64,000 bases of DNA, taken from the NCBI GenBank assembly GCA_023634235.1, contig JAMKCF010000009.1:9176001-9240000 (forward strand). The letters are read 5' to 3'. Numbering within the stretch: position 1 is the stretch's first letter; each line of letters opens with the position of its first letter. Below are positions 15,101 to 30,100 of this stretch, piece by piece. Below the pieces are notes generated by a model. The model was given only the letters and a program-made list of their open reading frames with translations. It made no database searches and was not told where the DNA came from. This DNA comes from Pisaster brevispinus (taxonomy: Eukaryota > Echinodermata > Asteroidea > Forcipulatida > Asteriidae). The translations under genes were made by a program, and so were the position numbers.

Positions 15101-18100
15101 GCTGCTTAAGCACAAAAAAGAACCAAGCACAAGACAATTTTGCTTAATACCAGGATAAGGTTACCAGCAAAAATGCCATGGGACATGTACAATGTACCAT
15201 TTTTGAGTGGTATCCTACTTTATATTTGTAAGAAGAAAATTGTTAAGCACTTTTGTATGCTTAAGCAGCTCTATAAAATTAGACCGAGCCCGTGTTTATT
15301 CTCAATTTTTCAACAAGTGTGTTGTTCTAGCTGTCATCAGGAGTCTGACTAAAAAATTAATAACAAAACAAGGTTTTATTAGTGCATTATAAACGACAGA
15401 TTCCTTGATGAGCTTTACGGTTTAAAAGTGCCAAAACATTACTTCTAAAATGCAAAAATAGTAAATTATAGGAGCCAAAATGATGAACATAATGACAATT
15501 GTCCTAGTACAAGACACGACATGCCGACTTTAGGAGCATCATTAACCCCTACACCTTCATGAGTACTTTGAAAGGACTTTGAAAGGATTCAAAGTTAGCC
15601 GTCTTCGTCTTTTATTTCAATGGTGGACAAATATGGATACAATCAACTTAACTTGCAAACTCATTAAATCTTTACCTCTAGCCAGTTGACTGGAGTTTCT
15701 TTTTTATCGGTGGTGATATTTTGGTTGTCCGGACATGACACTATGACTGGTGACAGGTTGTCTGAATGGAGAGAAGTTATATATGAAACTCAAAAAGAAC
15801 AAAATCAGGGGCGCAACAGATCGGTGCAAAAACTTTGTATCTTAATTTTCTGTTAATTATGTTACGCACAGTTCACACAAGCAAGAGACACAATGCAAAC
15901 AAATTGTATCTCATGGCATTGGACTGTTTTTTACACCAGGGATAAATACAGTAATGGTGCGTTTATGAACAAGAGTTTGGTGTGAAATCTTTAATTGGTA
16001 ATACAATGTCTTTGAATTGACACAACTGAATATTATTTTCACAAGTTTTGGCAATGTGGCTGGGACCAAGACCAGCTTTAGTATTTCTCAATCTTGGACT
16101 CAATCTGAACAATCTATGGTCTGAGCTTCAGTCAGTCAGTGGCTTGAGGTTTAAAAAAAACTTTTACTGACCCTGGAACAAGGTTTCTGCACACTTTAGA
16201 ATATCAAATCAAAGACTTTCAAAGATCATTTTAATGCTACCTTAATACAATTTAAGACCGAAAATAACACATTTTATCGCTTTAACGATAACATGCTTTA
16301 TGCACAGAGAAACGAGATTGTCACGTCATGCCTCCACCAATACAATTCGGGTTTAACTATTGGTGGATAAAATGCTACCAACTTAGGTGCGTGTAAGCCA
16401 CACACTCGTGCAGGCAATGAATATAGCAAATTCTTACAAATCTAGGTAATAATAGTTTCGCGGGACAAAACCATAGCTGTATGGATTTGTGAAAAATATG
16501 ATACTGAATGTATAAAAATTCATATCACGCAAAACATAGATAACCTGTTAACATTACAGTGGGCCAATGAGAGTGGTGTTTTGGAATAAACAACCAATGA
16601 ATTCAGCTCTTGCGATGCTTGGGACGCTTAAGCAGGCGGGAAACGGGTTGATTTAATCACTCTTGTCATAGTCTTGCAAAGGTATAGACATACATGAAAT
16701 ATTGGGAAACAATTATTTTCAATTTCCCCACTCCCTCCCGCCCCATTGTAAAGCAACTGCTTGTTGCATTCACTGGTGTGCGTTTTTTAACGGGATTCAC
16801 ACAGCAAATACAAGAGTTTGGGTGAATTTTAATTAAATGGTTTACTTTTCAGCCAAACTTGTTAATTACTTGAAGTTTGAAGATTTCTTTGACTCAGGTT
16901 TTGCATTGAAAAAGAAGTTTTGATAGCGCTCTGATGTACCACAGGGGCTATTTCCGACCGTATGTGCCAAGGTGGAAACTCACAACTTACTTGATTGGTT
17001 AAACTCCTTGTATATGTATGATTACTATTTTACTGTTGTTAAATTTCATTGGGCCTTGTGTGCCCACATGGTTGGGGTCACTGTACCCACACGATTTAAG
17101 TCAGTTCTACTGACATGGTCGGGGTCAGGTGTGCCCTCACGACTTAAGTCAGTTCTACTGACATGGTTGGGGTCAGGTGTGCCCTCACGATTTAAGTCAG
17201 TTCTACTGACATGGTTTGGGGTCTGGTGTGCCCTCATTTAAGTCAGTTCTACTGACATGGTTGGGGTCTGGTGTGCCCTCATTTAAGTCAGTTCTACTGA
17301 CATGGTTGGGGTCTGGTGTGCCCTCATTTAAGTCAGTTCTACTGACATGGTTGGGGTCAGGTGTGCCCTCATTTAAGTCAGTTCTACTGACATGGTTGGG
17401 GTCAGGTGTGCCCTCACAATAGTCAGTTCTACTGACATGGTTTGGGTCAGGTGTACCCGTAATGTTTAGCGGGGTCAGGTGTGCCCCAAGTGCGGTTTTT
17501 TACGTGCGACAGGATTGCCAAACAGTTTTTCGGCATCCCGCACTAATTTTGTTGTTGGAAATAAAAACAGTTTTTCAAGGCTGTGACATTCAATCAAACA
17601 ATTTGTTTCTTTGTCTCATTCGATTCTGTGTATAAGTGAATAGAGCAGGGAAAACAGCTTTACCCATTTACACTTTGTGTTACTTTTTTACATGCAGAGC
17701 ATAATTCAGCTGGTAGGAAAATTCATTACATGCTTCATCCACTTTTTAAAGACCTAAAATAATTGAATTTAATGCTTCTTCTTCTGACCTTAAATTTTGA
17801 TAGTTCAATTAAAGACTTTTTAATACTTTTTTACAATACACAGAAACCCTGCTGGAAGCAAGACCCAGAAGATTGTTTCCTTTTCAGCATTTACACTGAT
17901 CTTTGACCTTATAATCTCTTTATCTGTTACAATCTCTTGATGTAATCTCTTGATGAAGCCAGGCCAGGTTTTAGGCATTGTTAGTTATACATTTTTTCCG
18001 GGGCAAGATAACTTGATAACAAATGTTTTTTCAAAGTTTCATTAAAAAATTAACTTTTAAGCTATCCTACCACAGATTCTCACAAAAATTGTACAATGGC

Positions 18101-21100
18101 CAATGGAATAAAAGGAAGGGCATTAGTACCTCTGGGAAAAATACTCTCCATGCAGCTACGTAGCTGCATGGAGAGTATTTTTCCCAGAGGCAACACAGCA
18201 AGTCGCATGGCCACCATGTAATTCTAAAGCTTTACTATAAGAGATATCAAAAACAAACGTACCATTGATATTAACACTGAAAGAACACACCACACTGTTC
18301 CCGGCTGCATCACTGAAAATGTAAGACACCTCAGTGTCCTGTGTGAAATTGTATGGTGAGTTGATGTCAGAGGGTGTCTTGACAACAGTGGGTTCATCAC
18401 CAGAGTTGTCAATCGCCATGGGAACATCAAAGACGAGGGTAACCCCAAGGGTCTTGCCAGACATTGATCCAACTAAGGAGCCAGGGCAGACTTTGAGTAC
18501 TGGTGGAATAGTATCTAAAATTCAGAGATTCAAAAAACATTTTATATAAATTGAGGATGACATTCTTGCATCTGAGGTTAAATGACGAGACAGATCTATT
18601 TAGAGAGAACTGGTTCATCTATTTTGCTAACCTTGACATGTCACAGAGAGCATGTACAGATTCTGATCCCATGTACCATCAGCGAGGCACGTCACCATTC
18701 TATGCTCAGGAGCGGCTGTCAGCTCAAATCCATTACGGCAGAAGAAGCTACAGGTAGTACCATAATAGGGTTGTCCTGGACCTTGGCAAAATGAGGGGTA
18801 AACACCTCCATTGATTGGGATGAGATCTGCTGGTAAGGGGTCACATCTGGCCACTGCCAACAAAAGAAAAGTTAACAGCCATTTAGAGATGTTATTTTTG
18901 CACCAGTCAACAATAGTCAACATACCCTTTTAGTTACACCCTATCAAGATGAAAATGTTTGTATAAATATTAAGTACTTTTGGGTTGAACAAAGAAAACT
19001 TAATGGGCAGGGCTTGAACCTGCCACCTGCAAATTAACATGGCGGTGCTCTACCAACTGAGCTATCTCTCCCTAATGTTGGCGGTCTCCCTATTTTGTCA
19101 ATATCTTTGTTCAAGGGTGCCATTCAGAAGCTGTTTAACCGGTAACTGCCGTGTCAGCCAGGGATAACACTATATTTTATGATACAATCTGGGACATGGC
19201 AGCAGAGGGGTCACCTTAGAGGATGCAACTTTTTTGTTTCACATATCAAGTTGTAAACCACAGGAGAAACCGACTTGGTAAATTTTGAATAATATTAGAG
19301 TGAACAAAATTTTTTTTACTAGAGCAGGATTTGAACCTGCCACCTGCAAATTAACATGGCGGTGCTCTACCAACTGAGCTATCTTTTCCTAATGTTGGCG
19401 GTCTCCCTATTTTGTCATTGTCTTTGCTCAAGGGTGCTATTCAGGAGCTGTTTAACCTGTAACTGCCGTGTAGCCTGGGATAACACTACATTTTATGATA
19501 CGGCAGCAGAGTGGTCACCTTAAGGGGATGCAACTTTTTTGTTTCACATATCAAGTTATAAACCACAAGGGAAACTGAGTGGGTAAATTTGGAATAATAT
19601 TGAAGTGAACGACAAATTTACTAGAGCAGGATTTGAACCTGTGACCTTTGGATAAACGTGCCGGCACTCTACCAACTGAGCTCAAGTAAATTTTTCAAAA
19701 TAGTGAGACTGGCAACATTAGGGCTTGATAGTTCAGTTGGTAAAGCGATGGCACATTAATCTGGAGGTATTAGGTTCAAATCTCTCTCAGGTCAATCCTT
19801 TTCTTTATTTAACCCCAAATAAGTCAAAATTTGGCCAGTGAGATTCCATTGTGGTTTAATACTTAACTATAATGTTTTGAAATTTGAAGCCGTGAGTTGA
19901 GAACAATATACACGCTTTGGGGTGGGAATCAAACATAGCATCAAGTCTAGACCAACAACCAAGAGGCTGTACCAATTCCTGTACCATCAAATTGCTAGTT
20001 TTACAAGCTGTCATTTATTTGACAGGCAAGCACACACATTCTGGTTTTGAGTTTAAGATGCTATGTATTACTAAGAACATCATTCCTTTGCCTCAAAAAT
20101 TACAGACAGAGGTTGTGGAAATTGGATCTTTGAAATTTACAACTAAATTTACTTTTATTCAGGGGAAGAAACTCGCAAAATTCTAGAACATGAATTTGTT
20201 TTTACACTAAAAAAAACCAAACCCAAATAGACTGGGCAAGTCTCGTGCGTATTCAAACTTCCAGGAACATTGTGGTCCCAACCATACGGAGTTTTACGTG
20301 AGCGAGATTTTGTTTCGTCAATTATTTTAGTTTTCATTGGTTGCTGAGGAATCAGCGCCCTCTTTAAACTGCTTCACGCATCAGTTTTACGCCTGCACGA
20401 CCATTGCACATCCCCGTATAAACCAGCATTTAGTTGTTGCATATTCGGGCACTGATTTACAAAAGGAGTTTCTTAAAAGTTTAAATCAACAAACATCCTT
20501 GTCCCAGAGTTTTAGTTTTGTTTCAATAAAATTTAACAAATTATCTTTGTATTTATTAAAAAAGGTAAAACTCCTTTTATAAAAATTGTAATTGTTTTTT
20601 TTTCCATATTTTTTTCATAGATATAATTTAAAACAAAAATTTGATTTCAGAAGAAAATATGTTCTTCGATATGACATGCTTTCTCGTTCAGATCTGCGCG
20701 AGACTTGCACAGTCTATTGAAGAACAAATATTTGGAATGAACAGCAACACTATCCTCCAGGGTAGCTTGATGCACTTACATTGACAAGATGGGCTTGGAC
20801 TGTCCCTGGTCCAAGACAAAAGACTAGTGGTGGCATTTCTGGAGCATTTTGCTGTTTGGGAACCCTGCAGGGTGTAGCCATTCAGACAGCCCACCTCGCA
20901 AGTAGTTCCAAGTTGATCGTCACATGTTCCAATAAAATGCCCGGAGAACGGTGGGTTGAGTGGTCTACATCTGGCAACTATTTTGTATTTTAAATACAAA
21001 TATTACTGAATAAATAAAGGTCACTTTGTCAGTGATTATTTGATGCAGTTGCTTGCAGATGTTTCTTTAGAAAGCAGAGGTGTTCATTTGTTGAGTAACT

Positions 21101-24100
21101 TATGTAACATTTTAAAAATGATTTTCAGTCATACATTTAGGCACATTACACTATTTAGCGTTGGGATTGCGTTAGATTAAGAAATGATTCCAGTGGATAA
21201 TTCAGCCCAATGTCCTGGAGCTGCTTACCATTCAGGTAAATTGGTGATTGAAGGAGCAGAGAATTCTGTGTTTAGCTGAGCTCTTTTCCTTTGTTAAAAA
21301 GGATCATTTAATTGTGTGCAAGCAAACTTCACATAATAAAGCACTATTGCTTTGGCTCTTTGCGGTAACCAGCCATGAAGTTGGGATACCATGGTCCAAT
21401 GTACATACCTCTCACACTGACTTCAAAGTTACAGGAAGCTTGATTCCCTGCTGTGTCTGTAGCAACACAGTTGATACTATTATCCCTAACTGGTAGCAGT
21501 GCTGGTTGAGCTGGATTACAGGTTATAGTTGGCAATTCACCAGAATTATCCGTAGCTTCTACTGTCCATGTAACAGTCACTTGTAGTGAGGTGTCCGTTG
21601 GATATGCCACAAAGTCAAGTGGACAAGTTGTGAAATGTGGGCTTTCATAATCTACACATTTAAAATAAACAAACCAAAAGCAAATAATTTGTGATAAACT
21701 TGGGAGAATCTAAATCAGTTAATCGGCAAGCAATGGAAATTCTGTAATCATATTTTCAATCAAACAATATTATCAGAATATCAATTTATCTGATGCAACA
21801 CTTTTCAGGGTGTCCAGGAGCAACCAAGTATAGCCAAGTTACATTTTAAATAATTATCCAGTAAACAAAATTATTTGCTAAAGGCCATGTTCAGACAGCG
21901 TACTTAAGTTAGACCCAAACCGGTTTAACTTTACGAGCAGCGGGAGGGGGGGGGGGAAGGGTTGTCAAAATAAAACTACCTTGCTGTCAGACAGCTCGAA
22001 GTTGAACCCAATACGGTTTATCTTCGGTTTTAAGAGGTTAAACAGCACCGTGACCCAACACAACAACATCCAGTTTATTCACAAAATCACGCGCACGGCC
22101 CTATTGAGGCACCCGTTGAGGCACATTTACTTAGCGACCTTTCACAGGTCAACTGTTGTGAGTTAAATAAACCAGATGTTGTCATTTTTATTCTGTCCAC
22201 ACACCGTGCTAAAAGATAAACCTGAAGTTGTTTAGCGTTAAACCACCCTCGGCGACCGATTTAAGTCATTCGGGTTCAACCCGATTCAGTTAAGTTTTAA
22301 GAGCATTCAGACACACAAAGTTAAACCTGAATGAGTTAAAACTGCCTTAAAATCGACTTTAGTAGTGTCTGAACGACCTCAAACTTGGCAAACAAAGTTC
22401 CATGTGTATATTTCTAGAGATTAGACATAATCTTACCAACGCAGCTGAATGCAGTGCTATCATGAGACCAATCTCCACTACCAAGGCATCGGATGAAGGT
22501 ATATGAAGGAGGGTCTACTCTGTACCCAGATTGATTACAGTGAAGGTAGCAGATGTCGTTGTAATTTGGAGAGATGAGGCAATCAGCTGGAGATATCTTC
22601 AAACCCTCAGTAGCAACTAAAGCTGGACAACTTCGCTCTATAATACAGTATTGTTAGTTGTTCAAGAGAATTAGTTGTAGGATAGAATGATGGGATGACA
22701 GATACATTCCAGGTGTCAGCTTAATTTGAGGTGGTCACAAAAGTCAATCCAAGACTTCGGAAATGTTGACGGTTTGGCTCCCAGGAAAACTTTGCAGATT
22801 CATCAACAAGTTCCAAAATGTTTGAAGTGTCGCTCACAAGAAATCTTTGCAAGTCCATCGAAAGTTGGAACTTTGATCCATTAAAAGGACTGAGGGTACG
22901 TCACAACAATTGAGCATTTTTGTTCAGTATTATTTATGAAACGCGATTAGAAGGAGTAATAAATAATAATAATAGTGGCCATTTATAATGCGCCATGTCT
23001 GTCTAAAAGACGAGCCTAGAGTGAGGGATACAAGGTAGTCTTAATAATAATATCGGAGTATTATGACCATGTAGATTCATAAATTCATTCATTTTGATTT
23101 GTTATTTATCACAAAGCTACACGGCTGCAGTTCAAAGGACTATTATTGACATTTTGACATTAAACAAAAACAATTTTAAGAATTGTAAATTTAAAATAAA
23201 AAACATTTTGTAGCAGCAAATCCCAAAATACAAAGTTTAGGTAAACAAAAAACATAATGAGATGGGACGCATAAATGGTTGCATTGTCAGTCACACCAAA
23301 GATTTTAACAGTAAAATAGTTACATTTGAATTTTACACATACATAACAAAATGGATTCACATATACTACACTCAAGAATGAAGATGGTATAAAAATGTTG
23401 AATTGCTATGACGGATTTCAAACACATTATGTAGAGGGTTTTAGTGGAACAACATAAGTTTAGTGTGAAAAGCTGTGGGGTTATTTAGGAATAGGGATAA
23501 TAACATACTAACCTTCACAGGTAAAGTCCACCACATCCCATGTACTATTCGCAAGGCAGGTAGACTGCTGGGTACCAACACCTCCATAGCCATAAGGACA
23601 GTACCAGTGGCAGGTGGTACCTAGCAGTTCAGTGGCTGGTGGGTAATGAAGGCAGCCAGAACGAAGCACTAGACCAGGGCGGTTAGCCAAGGCAGGACAC
23701 GAGATTGCTGTGAAAAGTAAAAGAAAGATAATACCCTTTTATTATGAGAGAATGCTGAAGTCTCATAGAGAAAAATTGCATAATGATGAGTTAGGCAAGG
23801 GTAAAAATCCTTCTTAAAAAAACGACCAAAGATGTCAACCCAACTGTTAATTATTGCAGTTATTATTGTAAGTAAGGTTTGCGGTGACACCATGGACAAA
23901 ATTGACAAAGATAGAAATATTAAAATGTTTATTCTCAATTGTCACCACAGCATAAAAACTGAATTGCAACAATATTACATCATTAAAAAAGGCAAAACGA
24001 TCAAAGTCAATGATGAAAGTCTGGTTGGTTTCTCCACTCATAGCAGTGTGCTCTCGTCATTTTCTGGAGATCAGAACACAATGTTCACAATGTCATTGTA

Positions 24101-27100
24101 AGGTAACAAGTGGCTCTTCTCAAAGCTATGTTTACTCAAACATTACTTACTTTTACTACCACCATGCATTGAAATAAAGTCATAAGGCCACGCCACATGG
24201 TGCAATTTACAGGCAACCAGTTCCCAAAGAAGAACAATCTTTCCCATATCAATTTACTCGTTATTTCCTTGGGGACAGTGAGTTACAGCTGGAAGACTGT
24301 CTCATGTGCTGCTAAAGTGTTCCTTATGCATACAGTGCAAGTGGTTGCCTGCAAGTCGCCTGAAAAATTGCCCTATGTGATTTGGCCTTTAGTGTTATTA
24401 GTAATGGGTATACACTTTCTTCACCAACACATTATAGAAAAATATGACTTTCACATCACTTGCCGCTATCAACAAAATGCAGGTTATAATTTTTTTTCAA
24501 CGAGGAAATCTTTAAATCTGATTAAATCACAGAAAAAACACAGGCCTTTTACTTACGTGAACATGTAGGGTTTTGCTCTGTCCACGCCACTAGAGAGGAT
24601 TCACCAGTCTTTTCACATTTCCTACTTTCATTGCCTATCAGTTGGTACCCCGCATTGCAGGTGAAGCTGCAGGTGGATCCATAGATGTTACTTGGGCACC
24701 GGACAAGGGAACCACTGGCTGGTGCTTGTAGAGGCAGGCAGCGTAGAACTAACAAAGTACATAAAGAGTTATCAGGGAATGCCCAAAATGCACAAACATT
24801 TCAGGTTTTCAGCAATGTAATAGACATCCTTGATATCAAAAGAATCCCTTCGACATTTGAAAAGTCATGAAGGTCTGAGCTTCACAGTAAAACAGGATTG
24901 GGGTTTTACATTATCAGTAAACCTTACAAAATTATGTCTTATAGTGCAGTGTATGAATCCCCATCTTACCTTATTTTTTCTACATTGGCCATTTTATTTT
25001 TGCAAACACATTTGGAAGGTTTGTTCAAAGCAAACAGAAACTAAACATAATTTCATTTGTGCACAAATGCCGAGCTGTTTCGCCAAAATTTCTTCAAATT
25101 ACTCAATTGAATATGAACGTTTTTTGTATTCAAAGCAGTAATGATGTATCAAGCCTGTTTAAAAAAGAATTTGGATTATACCACCTTTTATTAGCAATTT
25201 ATGACAAAAAATAAAAAAAAATCATTAAAAAATCATGTGATGACGTCATCATGGCGTCATTTCAGAATTTACAAGAACTTGCCATATCTAACAACCTACC
25301 AAGTTTCAGCCTGAACTCACTTATACTTCGGGAGATACGACTTAAAAAAAGGCACCTTTAATGCCGCGTCACGTGACCCCCGATGACGTCATTGATCTGA
25401 AACTTCACACATATGATGGCTGCCTGACGATCAACATGTGTGTAAATTTTGATGTGATTACACAAAACTTCACCACACACATCTTCAAAAAGTCCATTTT
25501 TAACAGTTTTCAACCTGCTGCTAGAGGGTGCTCGTAAGTATCGTGACATCATCGGTATTTTAAAAAAAATGCACACTCTTGCCAGACACTAACATCGTTG
25601 AAAGCATTTTCATAACATTTAGCACTTTTGAATTACGAGGCACTTCCGGTTTCGACCGGAAGTAGAGGTCATGTGAGGTCACGCACACTGAATAAAATGA
25701 AGACTTAATTAATTTTATCGCTATACAATCCCGCAAACAGAAACCTACGGTCTGTTGTGGCTGATTTGTTACGGATTTTCAAATATTTAAAATAGAAACC
25801 TGATGACGTCACGTGACAGATGATGACGTCATCATGACATCATTGTTTTAGGGGCATTATTGCACCAATGTCTTTCATCACTGAAAGTTTCATTGCAATT
25901 GCTCTTTAGGAACTATGCAAAAGTTTGCTTAAAACGAATTGTGCGTTATCTCAATGACTTCCTGTCTGAAAAATGCAAATAAAAAAAACAACAACTAGAC
26001 ATAATTGCATTTGTGCACAAATGCCGAGCTGTTTCGACATAACTTTTTCAAATTACTCAATTGAATATGAAAGTTTTTTTGTATTCAAAGCAGTTATGAC
26101 GTATCAAGCCTATTTAAAAAAGAATTTGGATTATACCACACTTTTTTAGCAATTTATGACAAAAAGGTGCAAAAAATGAAAAATCATAAAAAATCATGTG
26201 ATGACATCATCATGACGTCAATTCAGAATTTACAAGAACTTGCCAGTATCTAACAACCTACCAAATTTCAACATGATCGCACTAATACTTCGGGAGATAT
26301 ACGACTTCAAAAAAGGCACCTTTAATGCCGCGTCACTTGACTCCCGATGACGTCATTGATCTGAAACTTCACACATATGAGGGCTGCCTGACGGTCAACA
26401 TGTGTGCATATTTTGAAGTGATTACACAAAACTTCACCACACACATCTTCAAAAAGTCCATTTTGCACAGTTTTCAACCTGCCGCTAGAGGGCGCTCGTG
26501 TGTATCGTGACGTCATCGGTATTTTTTTTGAAAAGTAAAAAGAAAATTTGGCAAACATGTCTTTGTATGAAATATAGTTATACGAGTTATTTGTGATTTT
26601 AAATATTTGCATTTTTGAAACAGAAACCTTGATCCAGCCTAAATTGAAAACTGATGACGTCATGATGACGTTATTGCATACTTCTTATCCATACATTGAG
26701 ATTTATAAGTTTGTGGTAAGTGTTTAACTTTTTTGAACTTGCAACAGGTTTTTAGCAAAACTGACTATTTTTAAATAACTTGTCACGAGAGGGTGTTGTT
26801 GAAGATAATTACGTCAATACTCTATTAATTGGAAGGCCAAGCGTCAAACTTTATTTCATACAGAGAGAGCATGTCAAAATTACAGATCATATTGTTTGCA
26901 GACCTTAAAACGAGGCCCGGGAATATTTATTTTCCTTTGAACTTCCGGAAGTAAAGGTGTTATGGGGTCACCCTTTGTATGTGATTTGTATAACTCGGCC
27001 AAAACTTTTTTATGGTGCAAGTACCTTACATGTAGCATTTATGGTTCTCCGATTATGATTTTTAAAAATATTAAACGTTTATTTATTGTTATGACGTCAT

Positions 27101-30100
27101 CGATGACGTCATCGGACCGAAACAATTTGGGTACCATATACATACTACGATCTATATACAAAGTAAGTTTCTAGACAAAACCCTTCTTGGTTTATGAGAA
27201 ATGAACGTTTGAAATCTGAATTTTGAACTTCCGGTTTCAACCGGAAGTAAAGGTGTTACGGGGTCACCCTTTGAATGTGATTTGTATAACTCGGCCGGAG
27301 CTTTTTTATGGTGCAAGTACCTAACATGTAGCATTTATGGTTCTCCGATTATGATTTTTTAAAATATTAAACGTTTTTTTATTGTTATGACGTCATCAAT
27401 GACGTCATCGGACCGAAACATTTTGGGTGTCATATACATACTACGATCTACATAGTTAGTAAGTTTCAAGACAAAACCCTTCTTGGTTTATGAGATATGA
27501 ACGTTTGAAATCTGAATTTTGAACTTCCGGTTTCAACCGGAAGCAAAGGTCATATGGTGTCACATTGTGTATGTGACTTGCATAATTTGGCAAGAGCTTT
27601 TTTATTGTGCAAGTATCTTACATGTAGCATTTGTGATTCTCAAATTAGGATCTTTTTAAATATTAAACGTTGATTTATTGTTATGACGTCATCAATGACA
27701 TCATCAAACCAAAATTCACATATTTATATTTAAACACAAAGATCTAAATACTTAGTAAGTTTTAAGTCTCAAACATTTTTAGTTCATGAGTAATGACGAG
27801 TTTTCTTTTTGTAAGAAAATTTAACTTCCGGTTTTGACCGGAAGTAAAGGTCACATGGGGTCACACCTAATGAAAGATTTGTAGAACTGTTCAAGGGACT
27901 TAAGATGATATAATGATTAAAGGTGTAGCATCTTTTGTTTATAAGATATAACGTTTTCCTCCAAAAAAACCTTCAACGTCCGGTTTCGACCGGAAGTAAA
28001 GGTCACATGGGGTCACATTCTGTGTAAGAGTTGTAACAGGAATGTTGAACTTTCATATGAAGCAAAGTTCTTGTATTTATCATTTATGGTTCTCTAGATA
28101 TGACGATTTACAATATTTCTCGTTATTTTTCATTTTTGATGTTATGACGTCATCGATGACGTCATCATCCCGAAAATGTTCCTGTTTCGTCTATACACTA
28201 AGGTCTAAGTACAAGACAAGTTTCAAGTCTCTACGAGTTATACTTTTTCCGAAATCCTGCCGAGAAAGAAAGTGGGAAGAAGAAGACAAGGAAAAAAACA
28301 AAACAGTACAATAACAATAGGTTTTCGGCTGTTAGCCGAACATCTAAAAAATAAAAATAAAATAAAATAATAATAATAAACTAGAAATTGAATTTTTGTT
28401 TGCTACAAAAATACGGTGTTCGTGATCGATGTGATTAGATTAAGATTTAAAGATATTTTATTCTATCACCTCGATTTGTGGTTCAGGAGTAAGATTTTGT
28501 TCCAATATAAATCTTCAACTTCCGGTTTGAACCAAAAACTTAGGTCAAATGAGGTCATACTGTGTAGCACTAGGTAAGTCCTAGGAGCTTTCTGTAATGC
28601 CGTGTAGTTGATAAAAATCCAAAGTGTGGTTCGGGAGTTATGATTGTTTCAAGTTTTGAATTTGATCATCCGGTTTGAAACGAAAGTCAAGGTCAAATTG
28701 GGTCGCATTCTGTGTGTCAATTCTTAAGTTTATAAATATTTTGCCAATGATGTAAAGATTGCAAAAAAAACATAGTGTGCCTTAATAGAAGTTATGATTT
28801 TTTGAAACATAAATTTTTAACTTCCGGTTTGAACCGAGAGTCAGTGTTAAATGAGGACACACTGTCTATCGTTTGTTAAGTCTTAGGAGCTCTTTCTGAT
28901 GACGTTTACTTAATAAAAATACAATGAGTGGTTGAGGAGTTATTAATTTGTTCATTATTTAATTCATCTTCCGGTTTGAACCGGAAGTCAAGGTCGAAGG
29001 CATAACATTTTGTGTATCGTTTCTTCACTTGTTATCTACCTTCCAAATGATGCATAGATTGTAAAAATCCAATTTGTGGTTCAGAAGTTATGATTTTTTG
29101 AAACATTAAATTTCAACTTCCGGTTTGAACCGGAAGTTAAGGTCAAACGGGTCAGAGATTATATACCGCGTCAATACCGTTCAGACGACGTATGGATTGT
29201 AACAATCCATTGTGTGGTTAAGGAGTTATGAATTTTTCGAAAATTACACGGACTACCATTATTTGGATGTGCATTATACAATGAAATAGCGAGCGACGCC
29301 AAATGTATTCCTATAGGTGGCTTTACAGTTTCAATCAAAGATCGTATAGCGCCGTAGGCGGTAACGATCTTTGGTTTCAATACAGACATGTTAACTTAAA
29401 CTACGCGCGCAATGTACATGTGGCTGTATGGACGTGTAGCGAGACCTTGACTACACGTGCTCGTACACGTGCGTTGCTGGTACAGGTTTGACATACATTG
29501 TATTTACGTGTAGGCCTACCACTACCGTGCGTTGTCATACAAGGTCGTTCAACAGACACTTGCGCTTTGCCGCCCAGTTTTGACCAGATGCAAAGATTAA
29601 AATGCTTTAATCTCTGTGCAAAAGTTTCGGCAGAATAACTCATCTATAACCTGATGCAAAATTCATGTTAAAATATGACGTAGTTTTTGAGATATGAATT
29701 TTGTGAAATTTTCAACTTCCGGTTTGAACCGGAAGTCAAGGTCAAATGGGGTCATGTTGTGTGTAGCGTGTGTTGACCTTTTAACGACCAATCCGATGAT
29801 GTGTAGATTGTAAAAATCTGACATGTGGTTCATGAGTTATGATTTTTTACAAATATTAAACTTTGATTTAATGTAATTCAATACCCGATGACGTCATCAT
29901 GACATAATCAAGTTTGTGTTGTCTTGATACTGAGATTTAAGTGTCCAATGAGTTTCAATGTTCAGGTAACTTTTAATCTTGAGTTATGTCGAAGAAAAGC
30001 CCAAAACATGATTTTTTTAACGAAAAAAAATCGAAGGCAAACTTCAACCCAGGGTCATTTTCGGAAACAAAGGTCATACGATTTTGACGTTAACTTTTTA

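Larger units (their letters stand above)
15762..18262. other. Intron 25
   Basis: No exon seen. Holds the minisatellite (17055-17470) and the 62-bp palindrome. The remaining sequence is AT-rich and unremarkable. Confidence 0.75.
18854..20779. other. Intron 23
   Basis: Dominated by the tRNA-like SINE cluster at about 19.0-19.8 kb. The rest to 20.78 kb is AT-rich with no recognised feature. Confidence 0.75.

Noticed and set aside
17216..17422. Open frame across the minisatellite
   Set aside because: The 45-bp period is a multiple of three, which keeps a frame open by chance. No start context or domain.
19005..19072. Possible functional tRNA gene on the minus strand
   Set aside because: A and B boxes are present, but the anticodon arm and acceptor stem do not pair and the sequence recurs in tandem, so it is a SINE head.
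23832..24101. 89-residue plus-strand frame in intron 19
   Set aside because: No domain, no splice or promoter support, and AT-rich composition like the surrounding intron.
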